A stretch of 64,000 nt of DNA from Sulfuricystis thermophila (GTDB lineage Bacteria; Pseudomonadota; Gammaproteobacteria; Burkholderiales; Rhodocyclaceae): positions 992,001 to 1,056,000 of the forward strand of contig NZ_AP019373.1 in assembly GCF_004323595.1 (NCBI RefSeq), given 5' to 3'. This document shows positions 28,235 through 38,794 of the stretch, piece by piece. The position numbers and the translations under genes are program-made. The notes under the pieces are model-generated. The model was given only the letters and a program-made list of their open reading frames with translations, did not search any database and had not been told where the DNA came from. The first letter of the stretch is position 1. Each line of letters starts with the position of its first letter.

Positions 28235-29415
28235 CTACAGGCCAGCACGGCCAGTCACCCGAGCCAAACCGCCGGCAGCTCACGCGGCTGGCCGTTTGGT
28301 ATTTGTTTTATTTCGCCTTCGTCGGGGCGTTTGCGCCGTATTTCACACTCTATCTCCAGGACGCCGGTCTGTCGGCCAGCGAGATCGGCGTGTTGATGTC
28401 CGTTCCGCAGGTGATGCGCCTCGTGGCACCGAATCTCTGGGGATGGCTTGCCGACCACCTCGGCGTACGCGCCGCGGTGGTCAAGTTCGCCGCGTTCGGG
28501 GCACTCATCGGTTTCACTGGTTTCTTCCTGTCTCGCGATCTACTCGTGCTGTTCGCCGCGATGGCGCTCGTCTGGTTCTTCTGGAGCGCCGCATTGCCGC
28601 TCGTCGAGGCGATGACCCTCGACCGGCTCGCTGGGCAGGCCGAGCGTTACGGTAGCATCCGCTTGTGGGGTTCGATCGGTTTCATCGCCAGCGTACTCGG
28701 GCTGGGCGCACTGCTCGATCACCTGCCGATCGGCGCGGTCCTCTGGGCCTGTTTCGCGATCCTTGCCAGCGTGCTGGCCAGCGCCATGATGCTCGAAGAA
28801 ACGAAACTCGGCGTTCGTGGCACGGCACCCCCGATTGGCGCGCGCTTGCGTCGGCCTGCGGTGATGGCGCTCCTGGCCGCGTGCTTTTTCATGTCGGTCG
28901 CGCATGGCCCACTCTATGTGTTCTTCTCGATCCATCTCGTCGCGCATGGCTACGACAAGCTATCGGTCGGGATGTTCTGGTCGCTCGGCGTGATCGCCGA
29001 GATCGTCGTCTTCATGAACATGCCACGGCTGATGGGCCATGTTTCGCTGCGTGCCATCCTGCTGGCGAGTTTTGCGTTGGCCGTGCTGCGCTTCCTGCTG
29101 ATCGGCTGGGCGGCGGATCATCCCGTGGCGCTGCTGTTTGCCCAACTGCTTCATGGTGCGACCTTCGGCGCCTATCACGCTGCAGCGATGGCGGTGCTGA
29201 TCCGCTGGTTCGAACCTGCCCAGCAGGCGCGCGTCCAGGGCGTTTATGGCAGTATTTCGTTCGGTGCCGGCGGCATGGTGGGCGGCCTGCTCAGCGGCCA
29301 GGCATGGGACCCCCTCGGCGCCGGCATGACCTATACGCTCGGGGCGCTATTTGCCGCCTGCGGCTGGCTGTTGATCTGGCGTGGCTTGTCAGCGCAATCA
29401 CTCACAACGCGTTGA
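28231..29415 (+). CDS. Major facilitator transporter, nucleoside/phenylpropionate-type
   Basis: 394 residues with 12 membrane helices. The pattern YLFYFAFVGAFAPYFTLYLQDAGLSASEIG and RLWGSIGFIASVLGLGAL matches the branch containing the E. coli HcaT and NupG/XapB carriers. The substrate is unknown. The start is inferred as the TTG overlapping the preceding stop; no in-frame ATG exists before the first helix. The central cytosolic loop contains an in-frame copy of the 26-bp repeat (KLGVRGTAP). Confidence 0.82.
   Translation: MTTGQHGQSPEPNRRQLTRLAVWYLFYFAFVGAFAPYFTLYLQDAGLSASEIGVLMSVPQVMRLVAPNLWGWLADHLGVRAAVVKFAAFGALIGFTGFFLSRDLLVLFAAMALVWFFWSAALPLVEAMTLDRLAGQAERYGSIRLWGSIGFIASVLGLGALLDHLPIGAVLWACFAILASVLASAMMLEETKLGVRGTAPPIGARLRRPAVMALLAACFFMSVAHGPLYVFFSIHLVAHGYDKLSVGMFWSLGVIAEIVVFMNMPRLMGHVSLRAILLASFALAVLRFLLIGWAADHPVALLFAQLLHGATFGAYHAAAMAVLIRWFEPAQQARVQGVYGSISFGAGGMVGGLLSGQAWDPLGAGMTYTLGALFAACGWLLIWRGLSAQSLTTR
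28804..28829 (+). repeat. 26-bp dispersed repeat, copy 6
   Basis: In frame in the middle loop of the MFS carrier, read as K-L-G-V-R-G-T-A-P. One mismatch in the first block (C for G at position 14 minus one). Confidence 0.8.
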
Positions 29416-29422
29416 GGGCATG

Positions 29423-30202
29423 ATGGGCACGAAGAAACGCTTTCTGATGGCAGGGGTTTTTTCACTCCTGCTTGCTGGGTGCAGCACCGTACCGGTCACC
29501 GGCCGCTCGCAATTGCTGATGGTTTCGGAACAGCAGGAGCTCCGCATGGGGCTGACGAGCTTCAGGGAGATCCTCGAAAAGGAAAAGCTCAACACCGATC
29601 CGCTCGTCAACGAACGCGTGCAGCGCATCGGCCGCCGCATCGCCGCCGCGACCGGGCGCACGGATTACCAGTGGGAATTCAAGGTGATCGAGAACGACAA
29701 GACCGTCAACGCCTTCTGTCTGCCCGGCGGCAAGGTCGCCGTTTATACCGGCCTGCTGCCGGTGGCGCAGGACGATGCTGGTCTCGCGGCGGTGATCGCG
29801 CACGAAGTCGCCCATGCGATTGCACGCCACGGCGGGGAGCGACTCAGCCAGGAAATGGTGGTCGCTGGACTGACCGCCGCCACGGTGATGGCCACCAGCG
29901 ATTCGTCGCGCCGCGATCTCTATGCTGGTTTGCTCGGCGCAGGTGCGGCGGTCGGTTTCCTGCTCCCCTATTCACGCTTGCACGAATCCGAGGCCGACCG
30001 CATGGGGCTGATCTACATGGCCAAGGCGGGCTACGATCCGCGTGCCGCGCTCGCGTTGTGGCAGCGCATGGCGGCGCAGGCGAAAGGAAAGTCGAAGCCT
30101 CCGGAATGGCTTTCGACCCATCCGGCAGACGAAACGCGCATCAGGCAGATCGAGCGCTGGTTGCCAGAGGCTTTGAGCCATTACCATCCGGGCATGAATT
30201 GA
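29423..30202 (+). CDS. Periplasmic M48-family metalloprotease lipoprotein
   Basis: 259 residues. The lipoprotein signal (RFLMAGVFSLLLAGC) is followed by an M48 zinc protease domain with HEXXH in IAHEVAHAIARH and downstream Glu in HESEADRMGLIYM. It resembles LoiP/YcaL-type proteases that act on outer-membrane proteins. It lacks the TPR extension of BepA. Two adjacent ATGs (29420, 29423) are possible; GAGGG at 29414-29418 spaces better for the second. Confidence 0.87.
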   Translation: MGTKKRFLMAGVFSLLLAGCSTVPVTGRSQLLMVSEQQELRMGLTSFREILEKEKLNTDPLVNERVQRIGRRIAAATGRTDYQWEFKVIENDKTVNAFCLPGGKVAVYTGLLPVAQDDAGLAAVIAHEVAHAIARHGGERLSQEMVVAGLTAATVMATSDSSRRDLYAGLLGAGAAVGFLLPYSRLHESEADRMGLIYMAKAGYDPRAALALWQRMAAQAKGKSKPPEWLSTHPADETRIRQIERWLPEALSHYHPGMN

Positions 30203-30276
30203 CCTCACCGTAGGGGAGCAGTCTCGACGCTTCCATAGTGCCGTCATGCGATAATTTCTTTTTTTGGGAGACGAAC

Positions 30277-30396
30277 ATGAAGAAATTGCTTGGTTTGTTC
30301 GCCATCGCCGTATTCCTCGTCGGTTGCAACACCGTCCAGGGTATCGGCAAGGATATCGAGAAGGGTGGCGAAGCGATTCAAAGAGCCGTCAAGTAA
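30277..30396 (+). CDS. Entericidin-like small lipoprotein
   Basis: 39 residues, [17 protein letters not shown] then [14 protein letters not shown] and a basic end. The lipobox LVGC and Gly/Lys-rich short mature part match the EcnA/EcnB family of membrane-active lipoproteins. GGGAG at 30266-30270 is the ribosome-binding site, and GATAAT near 30250 may be a -10 box. It sits 14 bases before leuB. In many betaproteobacteria an entericidin gene lies within the leuC-leuD-leuB cluster; here leuC and leuD are not in the window. Confidence 0.85.
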   Translation: MKKLLGLFAIAVFLVGCNTVQGIGKDIEKGGEAIQRAVK

Positions 30397-30410
30397 TTCA
30401 AGGAAGCCTC

Positions 30411-31463
30411 ATGAAAATCCTCGTATTGCCCGGTGATGGCATCGGGCCTGAAATCACCGCCGAGACGGTGCGCGTGCTCAAGGCGCTCGACCTGAAATTC
30501 GAAATGGAAGAGGCGCTCTTGGGCGGTTGTGCCGTCGATGCGACAGGTGACCCTTATCCCGAGGCGACACGGAAGCTCGCGCGCGAGGCCGATGCCGTGC
30601 TGCTCGGCGCCGTCGGCGGGCCAAAATGGGACAGCAATCCGCGCGAACAGCGTCCTGAACGCGGTTTGCTCGGCATCCGCAAGGATCTGGGTCTATTCGC
30701 CAATTTGCGGCCGGCCGTGCTTTATCCCGAACTGGCCAACGCATCGACCCTCAAGCCGGAAATCGTGTCCGGGCTCGATATCCTGATCGTGCGTGAACTG
30801 ACGGGTGACATCTATTTCGGCCAGCCGCGCGGCATCGAAGTGCGCAATGGTGAGCGGGTCGGCTTCAACACGATGATCTATTCGGAAAGCGAAATCCGCC
30901 GCATTGCGCGGGTTGCCTTCGAGGCCGCACGCAAACGCAACAAGAAAGTGTGTTCGATCGACAAGATGAACGTGCTCGAATGCACCCAGCTCTGGCGCGA
31001 CGTGGTCACCGAGACGGCGCGCGACTATCCGGACGTCGAGTTGTCGCACATGCTCGTCGACAATGCCGCGATGCAGCTGGTGAAGAACCCCAAACAATTC
31101 GACGTGATGGTCACCGGCAACATGTTCGGCGACATTCTCTCGGACGAGGCCTCGATGCTGACGGGTTCGATCGGCATGCTGCCCTCGGCGTCGCTCGACG
31201 AAAAAAACAAGGGGCTCTACGAACCCTCCCACGGTTCGGCGCCGGACATTGCCGGCAAGGGGGTGGCCAACCCGCTGGCGACGATCCTCTCGGCAGCGAT
31301 GATGTTGCGCTATACGTTCAGTAACGAAGAAGCGGCCTGCCGGATCGAGAATGCGGTGAAGCGGGTGCTGGCCCAGGGGCTGCGCACTGCCGATATCTTC
31401 GAGCCGGGCACCCGGAAGGTCGGCACAAAGGAAATGGGCGACGCGGTACTCGCCGCGCTTTGA
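30411..31463 (+). CDS. leuB: 3-isopropylmalate dehydrogenase
   Basis: NAD-dependent oxidative decarboxylation in leucine synthesis. 350 residues from the ATG at 30411 ([15 protein letters not shown]), behind AAGGAAG. Signatures are [25 protein letters not shown], the catalytic Lys/Asp region [16 protein letters not shown] and [14 protein letters not shown]. It is followed 20 bases later by asd, so the two biosynthetic genes are probably co-transcribed. Confidence 0.96.
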   Translation: MKILVLPGDGIGPEITAETVRVLKALDLKFEMEEALLGGCAVDATGDPYPEATRKLAREADAVLLGAVGGPKWDSNPREQRPERGLLGIRKDLGLFANLRPAVLYPELANASTLKPEIVSGLDILIVRELTGDIYFGQPRGIEVRNGERVGFNTMIYSESEIRRIARVAFEAARKRNKKVCSIDKMNVLECTQLWRDVVTETARDYPDVELSHMLVDNAAMQLVKNPKQFDVMVTGNMFGDILSDEASMLTGSIGMLPSASLDEKNKGLYEPSHGSAPDIAGKGVANPLATILSAAMMLRYTFSNEEAACRIENAVKRVLAQGLRTADIFEPGTRKVGTKEMGDAVLAAL

Positions 31464-31483
31464 TCGACGAGAGGACACAGATC

Positions 31484-32605
31484 ATGAAGAAGGTGGGGTT
31501 GGTGGGTTGGCGCGGCATGGTTGGCTCGGTGCTGATGAGCCGCATGCGCGAGGAGGGTGATTTCGCCCTGATCGAGCCGGTGTTTTTCACGACGTCCAAT
31601 GTCGGTGGCCAGGGGCCGGCCGAGGCCGGCGGTACGCCGCTCAAGGATGCCAAGGACATCACGGCACTGCAGCAGATGGACGTGATCATCAGCTGTCAGG
31701 GGGGCGATTACACCAAGGAAGTGTTCGCGCCCCTGCGTGCCGCGGGCTGGAAAGGCTACTGGATCGACGCTGCTTCCACCCTGCGCATGGCCGATGATGC
31801 GATCATCATTCTCGATCCGGTCAATCTAGACGTCATTAAGGCGGGTCTGGCGAAAGGCGTCAAGAATTACATCGGCGGCAACTGCACGGTCTCACTGATG
31901 CTGATGGGGCTGGGGGGCCTGTTCCATCACGATCTCGTCGAATGGGTCTCGGCGATGACCTATCAGGCGGCTTCCGGGGCCGGCGCGCAGAACATGCGCG
32001 AGCTTTTGGCGCAGATGGGTATGCTCCATGAGGCGGTGAAGGAGGAGCTCGCCGATCCGGCGTCGGCGATTCTCGACATCGACCGCAAGGTCGCCGAGAC
32101 GATGCGTGCACCTTCGTTTCCGACCAAGAACTTCCGCGGCGTGCCGCTCGCTGGCAGTGTGATCCCCTGGATCGACGTGCCGGTGGACAACGGCCAATCC
32201 AAGGAAGAATGGAAGGGCGGAGCCGAGTGCAACAAGATTCTTGGCAAGCCGCCCTTCCGCAGTCCCGGCAGCATTCCGATCGATGGCATCTGCGTACGTG
32301 TCGGCGCGATGCGCTGCCATTCGCAGGGGCTGACCATCAAACTCAAAAAGGATGTGCCGCTCGACGAACTCGCGGACATCATCGCCAAAGGCAACGATTG
32401 GGTGAAGGTGGTAGCCAACGAGCGCGAGATGACCGAGCGCGAACTGACTCCGGCGGCGGTGACCGGCACATTGACCGTGCCGGTGGGCCGCCTGCACAAA
32501 CTGGCGATGGGGCCGGAGTACCTCGGCGCTTTCACTTGCGGCGACCAGCTGCTGTGGGGCGCCGCCGAACCCCTGCGCAGGATGTTGCGAATTTTGCTCG
32601 CATAA
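31484..32605 (+). CDS. asd: Aspartate-semialdehyde dehydrogenase
   Basis: Reduces aspartyl phosphate to aspartate semialdehyde, the branch point to Lys, Met and Thr. 373 residues from the ATG at 31484, after GAGAGG. The NADP-binding start is [15 protein letters not shown]; catalytic C134 is in GGNCTVSLM. Length and sequence match the gram-negative Asd branch. leuB-asd-fimV-truA is a typical betaproteobacterial order. Homoserine dehydrogenase, which uses its product, is encoded at 60705. Confidence 0.96.
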   Translation: MKKVGLVGWRGMVGSVLMSRMREEGDFALIEPVFFTTSNVGGQGPAEAGGTPLKDAKDITALQQMDVIISCQGGDYTKEVFAPLRAAGWKGYWIDAASTLRMADDAIIILDPVNLDVIKAGLAKGVKNYIGGNCTVSLMLMGLGGLFHHDLVEWVSAMTYQAASGAGAQNMRELLAQMGMLHEAVKEELADPASAILDIDRKVAETMRAPSFPTKNFRGVPLAGSVIPWIDVPVDNGQSKEEWKGGAECNKILGKPPFRSPGSIPIDGICVRVGAMRCHSQGLTIKLKKDVPLDELADIIAKGNDWVKVVANEREMTERELTPAAVTGTLTVPVGRLHKLAMGPEYLGAFTCGDQLLWGAAEPLRRMLRILLA

Positions 32606-32702
32606 AATCGTATTCGGCATATAAAGTACAAGTCGAGCTTGCGCCATTAAGTGCATGATGTTATTTTGAATACCATGCTACCTATCCCGGGCGGGGTCAA
32701 TC

Positions 32703-35513
32703 GTGAATAAATCACCCAGATCGTCGGTCCTCAAAGCGTCATTGATGGCCATGCTCCTTGCCGGTGCCTTTGGTGCACAGGGCGCCGGACTCGGGCCGTT
32801 GAGTGTCTATTCCGGAATCGGCCAGCAGTTGAATGCCGAAGTCGTTTTGAATGCAACACCCGCCGAGCTTGGATCGATGTCTGCCCGGCTTGCCTCTCCT
32901 GATGCCTTCAAGGAGGCCGGTATCGAATACATGCCGGTGCTGGCGGACCTGCAGATCGGGATCGGCAAGTCGGCGACGGGCCAGCCCGTCCTCAAGCTGA
33001 CGACGAAGCGCCCGGTCACCGAGCCCTTCTTGCATTTCCTCGTCGAGCTGAGCTGGGGTTCCGGTCGGGTGATAAGGGAATACACCTTCCTGCTCGACCC
33101 ACCGGAAATGCTCCAGGTGGCCAAACCCGCTTCGGTGGTGGCCCCCGCGGCACCAGCGACCAAGCCCCTGCCGCCCCCTGCAGTGGAAAAACCTGTGGCA
33201 CCGGCACGGCCGGTAGCGAAATCTGCTCTGCCTGCCAGCGACGAATACCATGTCAAAGCAGGGGATACGCTCAGCAAGATCGCTAGGGAAATCCGGCCCG
33301 AATCCGTCACCCTGGATCAAATGCTGGTGGCGTTGTTCGACACCAATCCCGATGCATTTGCCGGTGGAAACATGAACCGCTTGCGTGCCGGGAAGATTCT
33401 GCGCGTCCCGGCAACCGATGAGATCGCCAGGGTCGATCCAGCCACGGCGCGCAAGCTGGTGATCGAACAGACCACCGAATTCGCCGCCTATCGGCGTCGG
33501 CTCGCGGGAGCGGTGGCGGCGGCGCCGGTGGCTGCGGCCGTTCCGCCTCAGCAGATGAGCGGCACGATCAAGCCCCAGGTCGAGGACAAGACACCCACGC
33601 CACCCGTCAAGGACAAGCTGGAAGTCTCACGCACCGAACCGGCGAAACAGGCTGCCGGCGGCAGAAGCCTCGAAGAGGATCTGATCGCCCGCGACAAGGC
33701 GTTGCGTGAAGCGTCTGAACGCATCGCCTTGCTCGAAAAAAACATCGAGAACCTCAAGAAGCTGGTCGAGATCAAGAGCGAGACAGGGGCCGCACTCCAG
33801 CAGCAGAGTACGGCCACCCAACCGATTCCCGAGGCAAAACCCGCCGAGCCAGCGAAGAGTGAAGCGTCCGCGTCGAAGGTCGAGGAAGCCAAACCAGCCG
33901 CACCCGCGGAATCGCTCTCTGCGAAACCGGCTGATACTGCACCTGCGACTACGGTGCCTGCTGCCCCGGCCGACACGGCAAGCCAGCTGGCCAAACCCGC
34001 TGCTCCGCCGCCTGTCGCGAAGCAGCCGGCTCCTCCGCCGCCCGAAGCCGAACTCAGCTTCGCCGAAGAAAACCCCGCGATCGTTTATGGCGGCGGTGGT
34101 TTGATCGCCTTGCTGCTCGGCTATCTGGGTTATGCCTCCTGGCGCCGCAAAAGGGGGGCGGGCGAAAAGCAGGAGCCATTGGTTGTCGCGGCGACAACTG
34201 CAGCTGCTCCAGTCGAGGCTGCGCCGCCGCCCAGTGTTTCCGCCGGCAGCTTTGAAGGCGGCGAAATCTCGATCCAGGGCGAATTCAGTGAAGGTGGCCT
34301 GCTGACGAGCGAGGAGATCGTCGATCCGGTGGCCGAGGCCGAGGTACTGATGGCCTATGGGCGCGACCGTCAGGCCGAGGAGGTGCTGCAAGCCGGGCTT
34401 GCCAAGGACCCCAATCGGTCAGCAATTCACCTGAAACTGCTCGAGCTATATGCCAAGCAGGAGAATCTCGCTCAATTCGAGGCGGTCGCCGCGAAACTCC
34501 ACGAACTCGACAAAGGCCATGGCCCGGATTGGGAAAAGGTCGTCACCATGGCGCATTCGCTGGGTTTGTTTGGCGGCATTTTTGCCGTGGGTACAGCCGC
34601 GGCCGAGGCAGCGAAGCCTGCTGCGGCTATCGACAGGGTCGAACCCATGCCGACCGCCGAATCGGTCCAGCCCGAGCCGATCCAGCCCGAGCCTGCAGCG
34701 ATAGGAATCTCCGAAGAGGAAGCTTTGCCCCCGCAGGCATCGGAAACGGTCGCTGTGGAAGAAATGCCGTCGCTGGAGTTCGATCTCGATCTGGGCTCGC
34801 CCGCTGAGGTTGAGCAGGCAGGGAGCGAACCGAGTCAAGCTCGACTGGCCGCGGCGCCCGCCGAAGAGACCGGAGTGGCGCTCGATTTCGACTTCGACCT
34901 CGGCTCGCCTGAAGCCGAGGCGGCTGTGGTGGGCGCGGTGGAAGAAGCCGAGGCTGCCGCGAAGGAAAATCCTCCGATTCTCGACTTCGAACTGGACATC
35001 GGCTCGCCGGTCGAGGAAGTCGCCGAAACCGCGGAGAAATCCGCCCCTGTCGCTGCCGAACAACCAGTCGACATCGATTTCGATTTCGATCTGAATCCGG
35101 CGACCGATACCGAGTCTGGTCCCCCGGCCGAGCCTTCTTCCCCGGAGATGTCTGCCGTTTCGGTCCCGCTTGCGGAAACGCCCCCGAAACCCTCGCCGTT
35201 GCCCGGCATCGGTGATCTGAAGCTGAATTTCGATCTCGAGCTCGAAGAAGCGCCGACCGACAAGCTGCCCATGGGTTTCGCCCCTGGGCCGTCGATGACG
35301 GCAGAGTCGGAATCGGTTGCTGTTCCAGCCGCACCCCAGGCAGCCGAGCCCGACAATGCCGAGGCGGCCACCAAGCTGGAGCTGGCACAGGCTTATGAGG
35401 AAATGGGCGATTTGGAGGGCGCACGCGAGCTGCTGAATGAGGTCCTCAACGAAGGTTCGCCCTCCCAGCAAGCGCAAGCCAAGGCCAAGTTGGAACAGTT
35501 GAGCGCAAGCTGA
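32703..35513 (+). CDS. fimV: FimV-family peptidoglycan-binding inner-membrane protein
   Basis: 936 residues from a GTG start. A signal peptide (to about residue 28) is followed by the FimV N-terminal domain (GLGPLSVYSGIGQQLNAEVVL), a LysM domain (about 181-240, YHVKAGDTLSKIAREI), a coiled coil (about 330-360), a long Ala/Pro/Glu-rich stretch, one membrane helix (about 460-478) and a cytosolic part with TPR-like helices and a conserved FimV end domain. The cytosolic part carries five acidic repeats of the type (L/I)-x-F-D-(L/F)-D-L-G-S-P near residues 690, 727, 759, 790 and 840. FimV supports type IV pilus assembly and twitching and activates c-di-GMP/cAMP signalling in Pseudomonas. Confidence 0.92.
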   Translation: MNKSPRSSVLKASLMAMLLAGAFGAQGAGLGPLSVYSGIGQQLNAEVVLNATPAELGSMSARLASPDAFKEAGIEYMPVLADLQIGIGKSATGQPVLKLTTKRPVTEPFLHFLVELSWGSGRVIREYTFLLDPPEMLQVAKPASVVAPAAPATKPLPPPAVEKPVAPARPVAKSALPASDEYHVKAGDTLSKIAREIRPESVTLDQMLVALFDTNPDAFAGGNMNRLRAGKILRVPATDEIARVDPATARKLVIEQTTEFAAYRRRLAGAVAAAPVAAAVPPQQMSGTIKPQVEDKTPTPPVKDKLEVSRTEPAKQAAGGRSLEEDLIARDKALREASERIALLEKNIENLKKLVEIKSETGAALQQQSTATQPIPEAKPAEPAKSEASASKVEEAKPAAPAESLSAKPADTAPATTVPAAPADTASQLAKPAAPPPVAKQPAPPPPEAELSFAEENPAIVYGGGGLIALLLGYLGYASWRRKRGAGEKQEPLVVAATTAAAPVEAAPPPSVSAGSFEGGEISIQGEFSEGGLLTSEEIVDPVAEAEVLMAYGRDRQAEEVLQAGLAKDPNRSAIHLKLLELYAKQENLAQFEAVAAKLHELDKGHGPDWEKVVTMAHSLGLFGGIFAVGTAAAEAAKPAAAIDRVEPMPTAESVQPEPIQPEPAAIGISEEEALPPQASETVAVEEMPSLEFDLDLGSPAEVEQAGSEPSQARLAAAPAEETGVALDFDFDLGSPEAEAAVVGAVEEAEAAAKENPPILDFELDIGSPVEEVAETAEKSAPVAAEQPVDIDFDFDLNPATDTESGPPAEPSSPEMSAVSVPLAETPPKPSPLPGIGDLKLNFDLELEEAPTDKLPMGFAPGPSMTAESESVAVPAAPQAAEPDNAEAATKLELAQAYEEMGDLEGARELLNEVLNEGSPSQQAQAKAKLEQLSAS

Positions 35514-35562
35514 AATTTTTTCACAAGCTCAGAGAGGGTTCCGACATTGCCTGTCTGCGGAT

Positions 35563-36177
35563 ATGCCGAGACGACGCGTCATATTCCATCCCGCCTCTCT
35601 GTTGTTGGCCTGGCTGGTTTTCGCGCTGGGATTGCAGTGGTTGAGCCTTCTCTGGCTGGCTGTCGTGGCGTCAAGTTGTATTGCGCTGGCCATCGTGCTG
35701 GCCTCCAACCGTACCCGCGCGCTGCTGCGCCGCACTCGCTGGCTGCTGCTCTCGCTGCTGATACTCTACCTTTTCTTCACTCCCGGCGAATACCTGCCTG
35801 GAATGGCCGGAACGCTTGGCCTCACCCATGAAGGGCTCAGGCAAGGGGCGGAACAGATCTGCCGCCTGCTGGCGCTCTTGGCAAGTCTCGCCCTGCTGCA
35901 TCGGCAACTGGGAACGACAGGACTGCTCGTCGGGCTCTATTGGCTTCTGTCACCCTTCGTATGGCGCGAGAAGACGGTCGTCAGGCTGATGCTGGTACTC
36001 GATACGGTGGAGCGGCAACGCGCCAGGCCGTGGCGGGAATGGCTGATGCCGATAGTCATCGGCGAAAGCGAGCTTCCCGCTAGCCTGACATTGACGATGC
36101 CGCGCTTTTGCGCCATTGATCTCGCCCTGATGCTGTTCGTAGCCGGCTGCCTTTCGCTCCTGATGCGCTTCGCATGA
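35563..36177 (+). CDS. CbiQ/EcfT-like membrane protein
   Basis: 204 residues with about five membrane helices and a cytosolic EcfT-like segment ([22 protein letters not shown] and [14 protein letters not shown]). It resembles the T component of energy-coupling-factor importers, but neither an A nor an S component is encoded nearby and the paired coupling-helix motifs are not clear. Function is therefore uncertain. It overlaps truA by four bases and lies 49 bases after fimV. Confidence 0.6.
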   Translation: MPRRRVIFHPASLLLAWLVFALGLQWLSLLWLAVVASSCIALAIVLASNRTRALLRRTRWLLLSLLILYLFFTPGEYLPGMAGTLGLTHEGLRQGAEQICRLLALLASLALLHRQLGTTGLLVGLYWLLSPFVWREKTVVRLMLVLDTVERQRARPWREWLMPIVIGESELPASLTLTMPRFCAIDLALMLFVAGCLSLLMRFA

Positions 36178-36968
36178 GAATCGCGCTCGGTTTGGAATAC
36201 GACGGCTCCCGATTTTTGGGCTGGCAGTCGCAAGCGGGGGGCAACACGGTTCAGGATGCGCTCGAAGCCGCGCTCGCGGCAGTCGCCGGCCAGCCGGTAC
36301 GGGTCATCTGCGCCGGGCGCACCGATGCCGGGGTGCATGCGACGGCCCAGGTGGTACATTTCGATGTCGATGTTACTCGACCGCTGACGGCCTGGGTACG
36401 CGGCGCGAATGCACATTTGCCGCGAGAGGTCGCGGTGCGCTGGGCCGTGCCGGTCAGAGAGGATTTTCATGCACGCTTCGCCGCACGGTCGCGCAGCTAT
36501 CGCTATCTGCTGCTCAACCGTGGCGAGCGGCCGGGACTGCTGGCCGGCCGCGTCGGCTGGTGCCATCGGCCCTTGGATCTGTCGGCGATGCGAGTTGCCG
36601 CTGCCTGCCTGATCGGAGAACATGATTTCTCGTCTTTCCGCGCCGCGGGCTGTCAGGCGAAATCGCCAGTCAAGACCCTGTATCGTTTCGACATCGTACG
36701 GCAGGGTGATCTGGTCCTGTTCGACTGCCGTGCGAACGCGTTTGTGCATCACATGGTGCGCAATCTGGTGGGGGCGCTGGTCTATGTCGGGATGGGGAGG
36801 ATGAGCCCAGACGATTTCATGCGCCTGCTCGAAGCGCGCGATAGGCGTCTGGGTGCGCCGACTTACGCGCCCGATGGGCTGTATCTGACGGGGGTCGAAT
36901 ACGACGAGGCTTGGGCATTGCCGCAGCGGGGCCGTATCATGGCGCTTCCTTGTTTGTCCCTTGGATGA
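36174..36968 (+). CDS. truA: tRNA pseudouridine synthase A
   Basis: Converts U38-U40 in tRNA anticodon arms to pseudouridine. 264 residues. Catalytic D51 lies in [11 protein letters not shown]; further signatures are [26 protein letters not shown] and [13 protein letters not shown]. It overlaps the EcfT-like gene (ATGA) and ends four bases before the trpF start. Confidence 0.95.
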   Translation: MRIALGLEYDGSRFLGWQSQAGGNTVQDALEAALAAVAGQPVRVICAGRTDAGVHATAQVVHFDVDVTRPLTAWVRGANAHLPREVAVRWAVPVREDFHARFAARSRSYRYLLLNRGERPGLLAGRVGWCHRPLDLSAMRVAAACLIGEHDFSSFRAAGCQAKSPVKTLYRFDIVRQGDLVLFDCRANAFVHHMVRNLVGALVYVGMGRMSPDDFMRLLEARDRRLGAPTYAPDGLYLTGVEYDEAWALPQRGRIMALPCLSLG

Positions 36969-36972
36969 GCCC

Positions 36973-37620
36973 ATGCAGCGCACGCGCGTCAAGATCTGCG
37001 GTATCACGCGCAGTGAGGATCTCGCCGCCGCAGTGGCGGCAGGTGCCGATGCCGTCGGTTTCGTCTTTTACCCTCCCAGTCCACGCCATCTGCTGGTCGA
37101 AACGGCTGCCAGGCTCTCGCGGCGAGTGCCGCCATTCGTCGCTCGGGTCGGCCTGTTCGTGAATGCCGAACCGGCCAGCGTTCGCGAAACGCTCGCCCAG
37201 GTGCAGCTCGATCTGTTGCAGTTCCATGGCGACGAGGATGCCCGCTACTGCGAACAGTTTGGCCGGCCGTATCTGAAAGCGGCGCGGGTGAAGCCGGGGA
37301 TCGATCTGTTAGAATTCGCCCGCGCTTTCCCGACCGCCCAGGGATTGCTGCTCGATGCCTGGAGCACAGCCTATGGCGGAACGGGGCAAACCTTCGACTG
37401 GTCGCTGATCCCTGAAAACCTGCCGCTGCCGGTCATTCTGTCGGGCGGGCTCCACGCAGGCAATGTCGGCGATGCGCTGGTCAGGATTCGGCCTTGGGCG
37501 GTGGATGTCAGCAGCGGGGTCGAGCAGGCCAAGGGCATCAAGGATGCCGCAAAAATCGCCGCCTTCATGGCGGCAGTGAGAATGGCAGATGACGCACGAC
37601 AATTACAGTTTGCCCGATGA
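36973..37620 (+). CDS. trpF: Phosphoribosylanthranilate isomerase
   Basis: Tryptophan synthesis step 3, a TIM-barrel enzyme of 215 residues. The active-site Cys is in [11 protein letters not shown] and the Asp in [30 protein letters not shown] binds phosphate. The ATG at 36973 was chosen; an in-frame TTG at 36961 is possible. The last 32 bases overlap trpB in another frame, an unusually long overlap for this pair, suggesting tight translational coupling. Confidence 0.95.
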   Translation: MQRTRVKICGITRSEDLAAAVAAGADAVGFVFYPPSPRHLLVETAARLSRRVPPFVARVGLFVNAEPASVRETLAQVQLDLLQFHGDEDARYCEQFGRPYLKAARVKPGIDLLEFARAFPTAQGLLLDAWSTAYGGTGQTFDWSLIPENLPLPVILSGGLHAGNVGDALVRIRPWAVDVSSGVEQAKGIKDAAKIAAFMAAVRMADDARQLQFAR

Positions 37621-38794
37621 ACGGGGCCATTTCGGCAGATACGGCGGTATCTTCGTCGCCGAGACGCTGATTCCTGCACTCACCGAGCTGGCGGCGGCCT
37701 ACGAGGATGCGCGCAACGACCCCGCCTTCCGCGCCGAATTCGAGCAGGAACTGACGCATTATGTCGGCCGCCCAAGCCCGATCTACCATGCGCGGCGCTG
37801 GTCTCAGGCGCTCGGCGGCGCGCAGATCTATCTGAAGCGCGAAGATCTCAACCACACCGGCGCGCACAAGATCAACAACGGCATCGGCCAGGCGCTGCTG
37901 GCGCGCCGCATGGGCAAGCGGCGCGTCATCGCCGAGACCGGCGCAGGCATGCACGGCGTCGCGACGGCCACCGTCGCCGCACGCTATGGCATGGAATGCG
38001 TGGTTTACATGGGCTCGGAAGACGTCAAGCGCCAGTCGGCCAACGTCTATCGGATGAAAGTGCTCGGTGCGACGGTGGTGCCGGTCGAGTCCGGCTCGAA
38101 GACGCTCAAGGATGCGCTCAACGAGGCGATGCGCGACTGGGTGACGAATGTCGAGAATACCTTCTACATCATCGGCACGGTGGCCGGGCCGCATCCTTAC
38201 CCGATGATGGTGCGCGATTTCCAGTCGGTGATCGGCAAGGAGTGCATCACACAAATGTCGGCTATGGTGGGACGGCAGCCCGACCAGGTGATCGCCTGCG
38301 TCGGCGGCGGTTCCAATGCGATGGGCATCTTCTACGACTTCATTCCCAATGAAAAAGTCAAGCTGGTCGGCGTCGAAGCCGCCGGCCTGGGGATCGAGAC
38401 CGGCCGCCATGCCGCATCATTGACCGCTGGCCGCCCGGGGGTGCTGCACGGCAACCGCACCTATCTGTTGCAGGACGACAATGGCCAGATCATCGAGACG
38501 CATTCGATTTCCGCCGGCCTGGACTATCCGGGCGTCGGCCCCGAGCACGCCTGGCTCAAGGACAGCGGCCGGGCGGAGTATGTGACCGTCACGGACGAGG
38601 AAGCACTGGCCGCGTTTCACGACCTGTGTCGCTACGAGGGCATCATTCCGGCGCTGGAATCGAGCCATGCGCTCGCCTACGCGGCGCGAACCGCGCGCGG
38701 CTTGCCGAAGGACCGCATCCTGCTCGTCAATCTATCCGGCCGTGGCGACAAGGATCTGCACACCGTTGCCGAGCGCGCCGGGATAAGGTTCTGA
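37589..38794 (+). CDS. trpB: Tryptophan synthase beta chain
   Basis: PLP enzyme that joins indole and serine, in complex with TrpA. 401 residues; PLP lysine K94 in [22 protein letters not shown] phosphate-binding loop. It starts inside the end of trpF. Directly after its stop (TGA at 38792-38794) comes an ATG for an unrelated small gene, so the usual trpB-trpA adjacency is broken by a two-gene insertion. Confidence 0.97.
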   Translation: MTHDNYSLPDERGHFGRYGGIFVAETLIPALTELAAAYEDARNDPAFRAEFEQELTHYVGRPSPIYHARRWSQALGGAQIYLKREDLNHTGAHKINNGIGQALLARRMGKRRVIAETGAGMHGVATATVAARYGMECVVYMGSEDVKRQSANVYRMKVLGATVVPVESGSKTLKDALNEAMRDWVTNVENTFYIIGTVAGPHPYPMMVRDFQSVIGKECITQMSAMVGRQPDQVIACVGGGSNAMGIFYDFIPNEKVKLVGVEAAGLGIETGRHAASLTAGRPGVLHGNRTYLLQDDNGQIIETHSISAGLDYPGVGPEHAWLKDSGRAEYVTVTDEEALAAFHDLCRYEGIIPALESSHALAYAARTARGLPKDRILLVNLSGRGDKDLHTVAERAGIRF

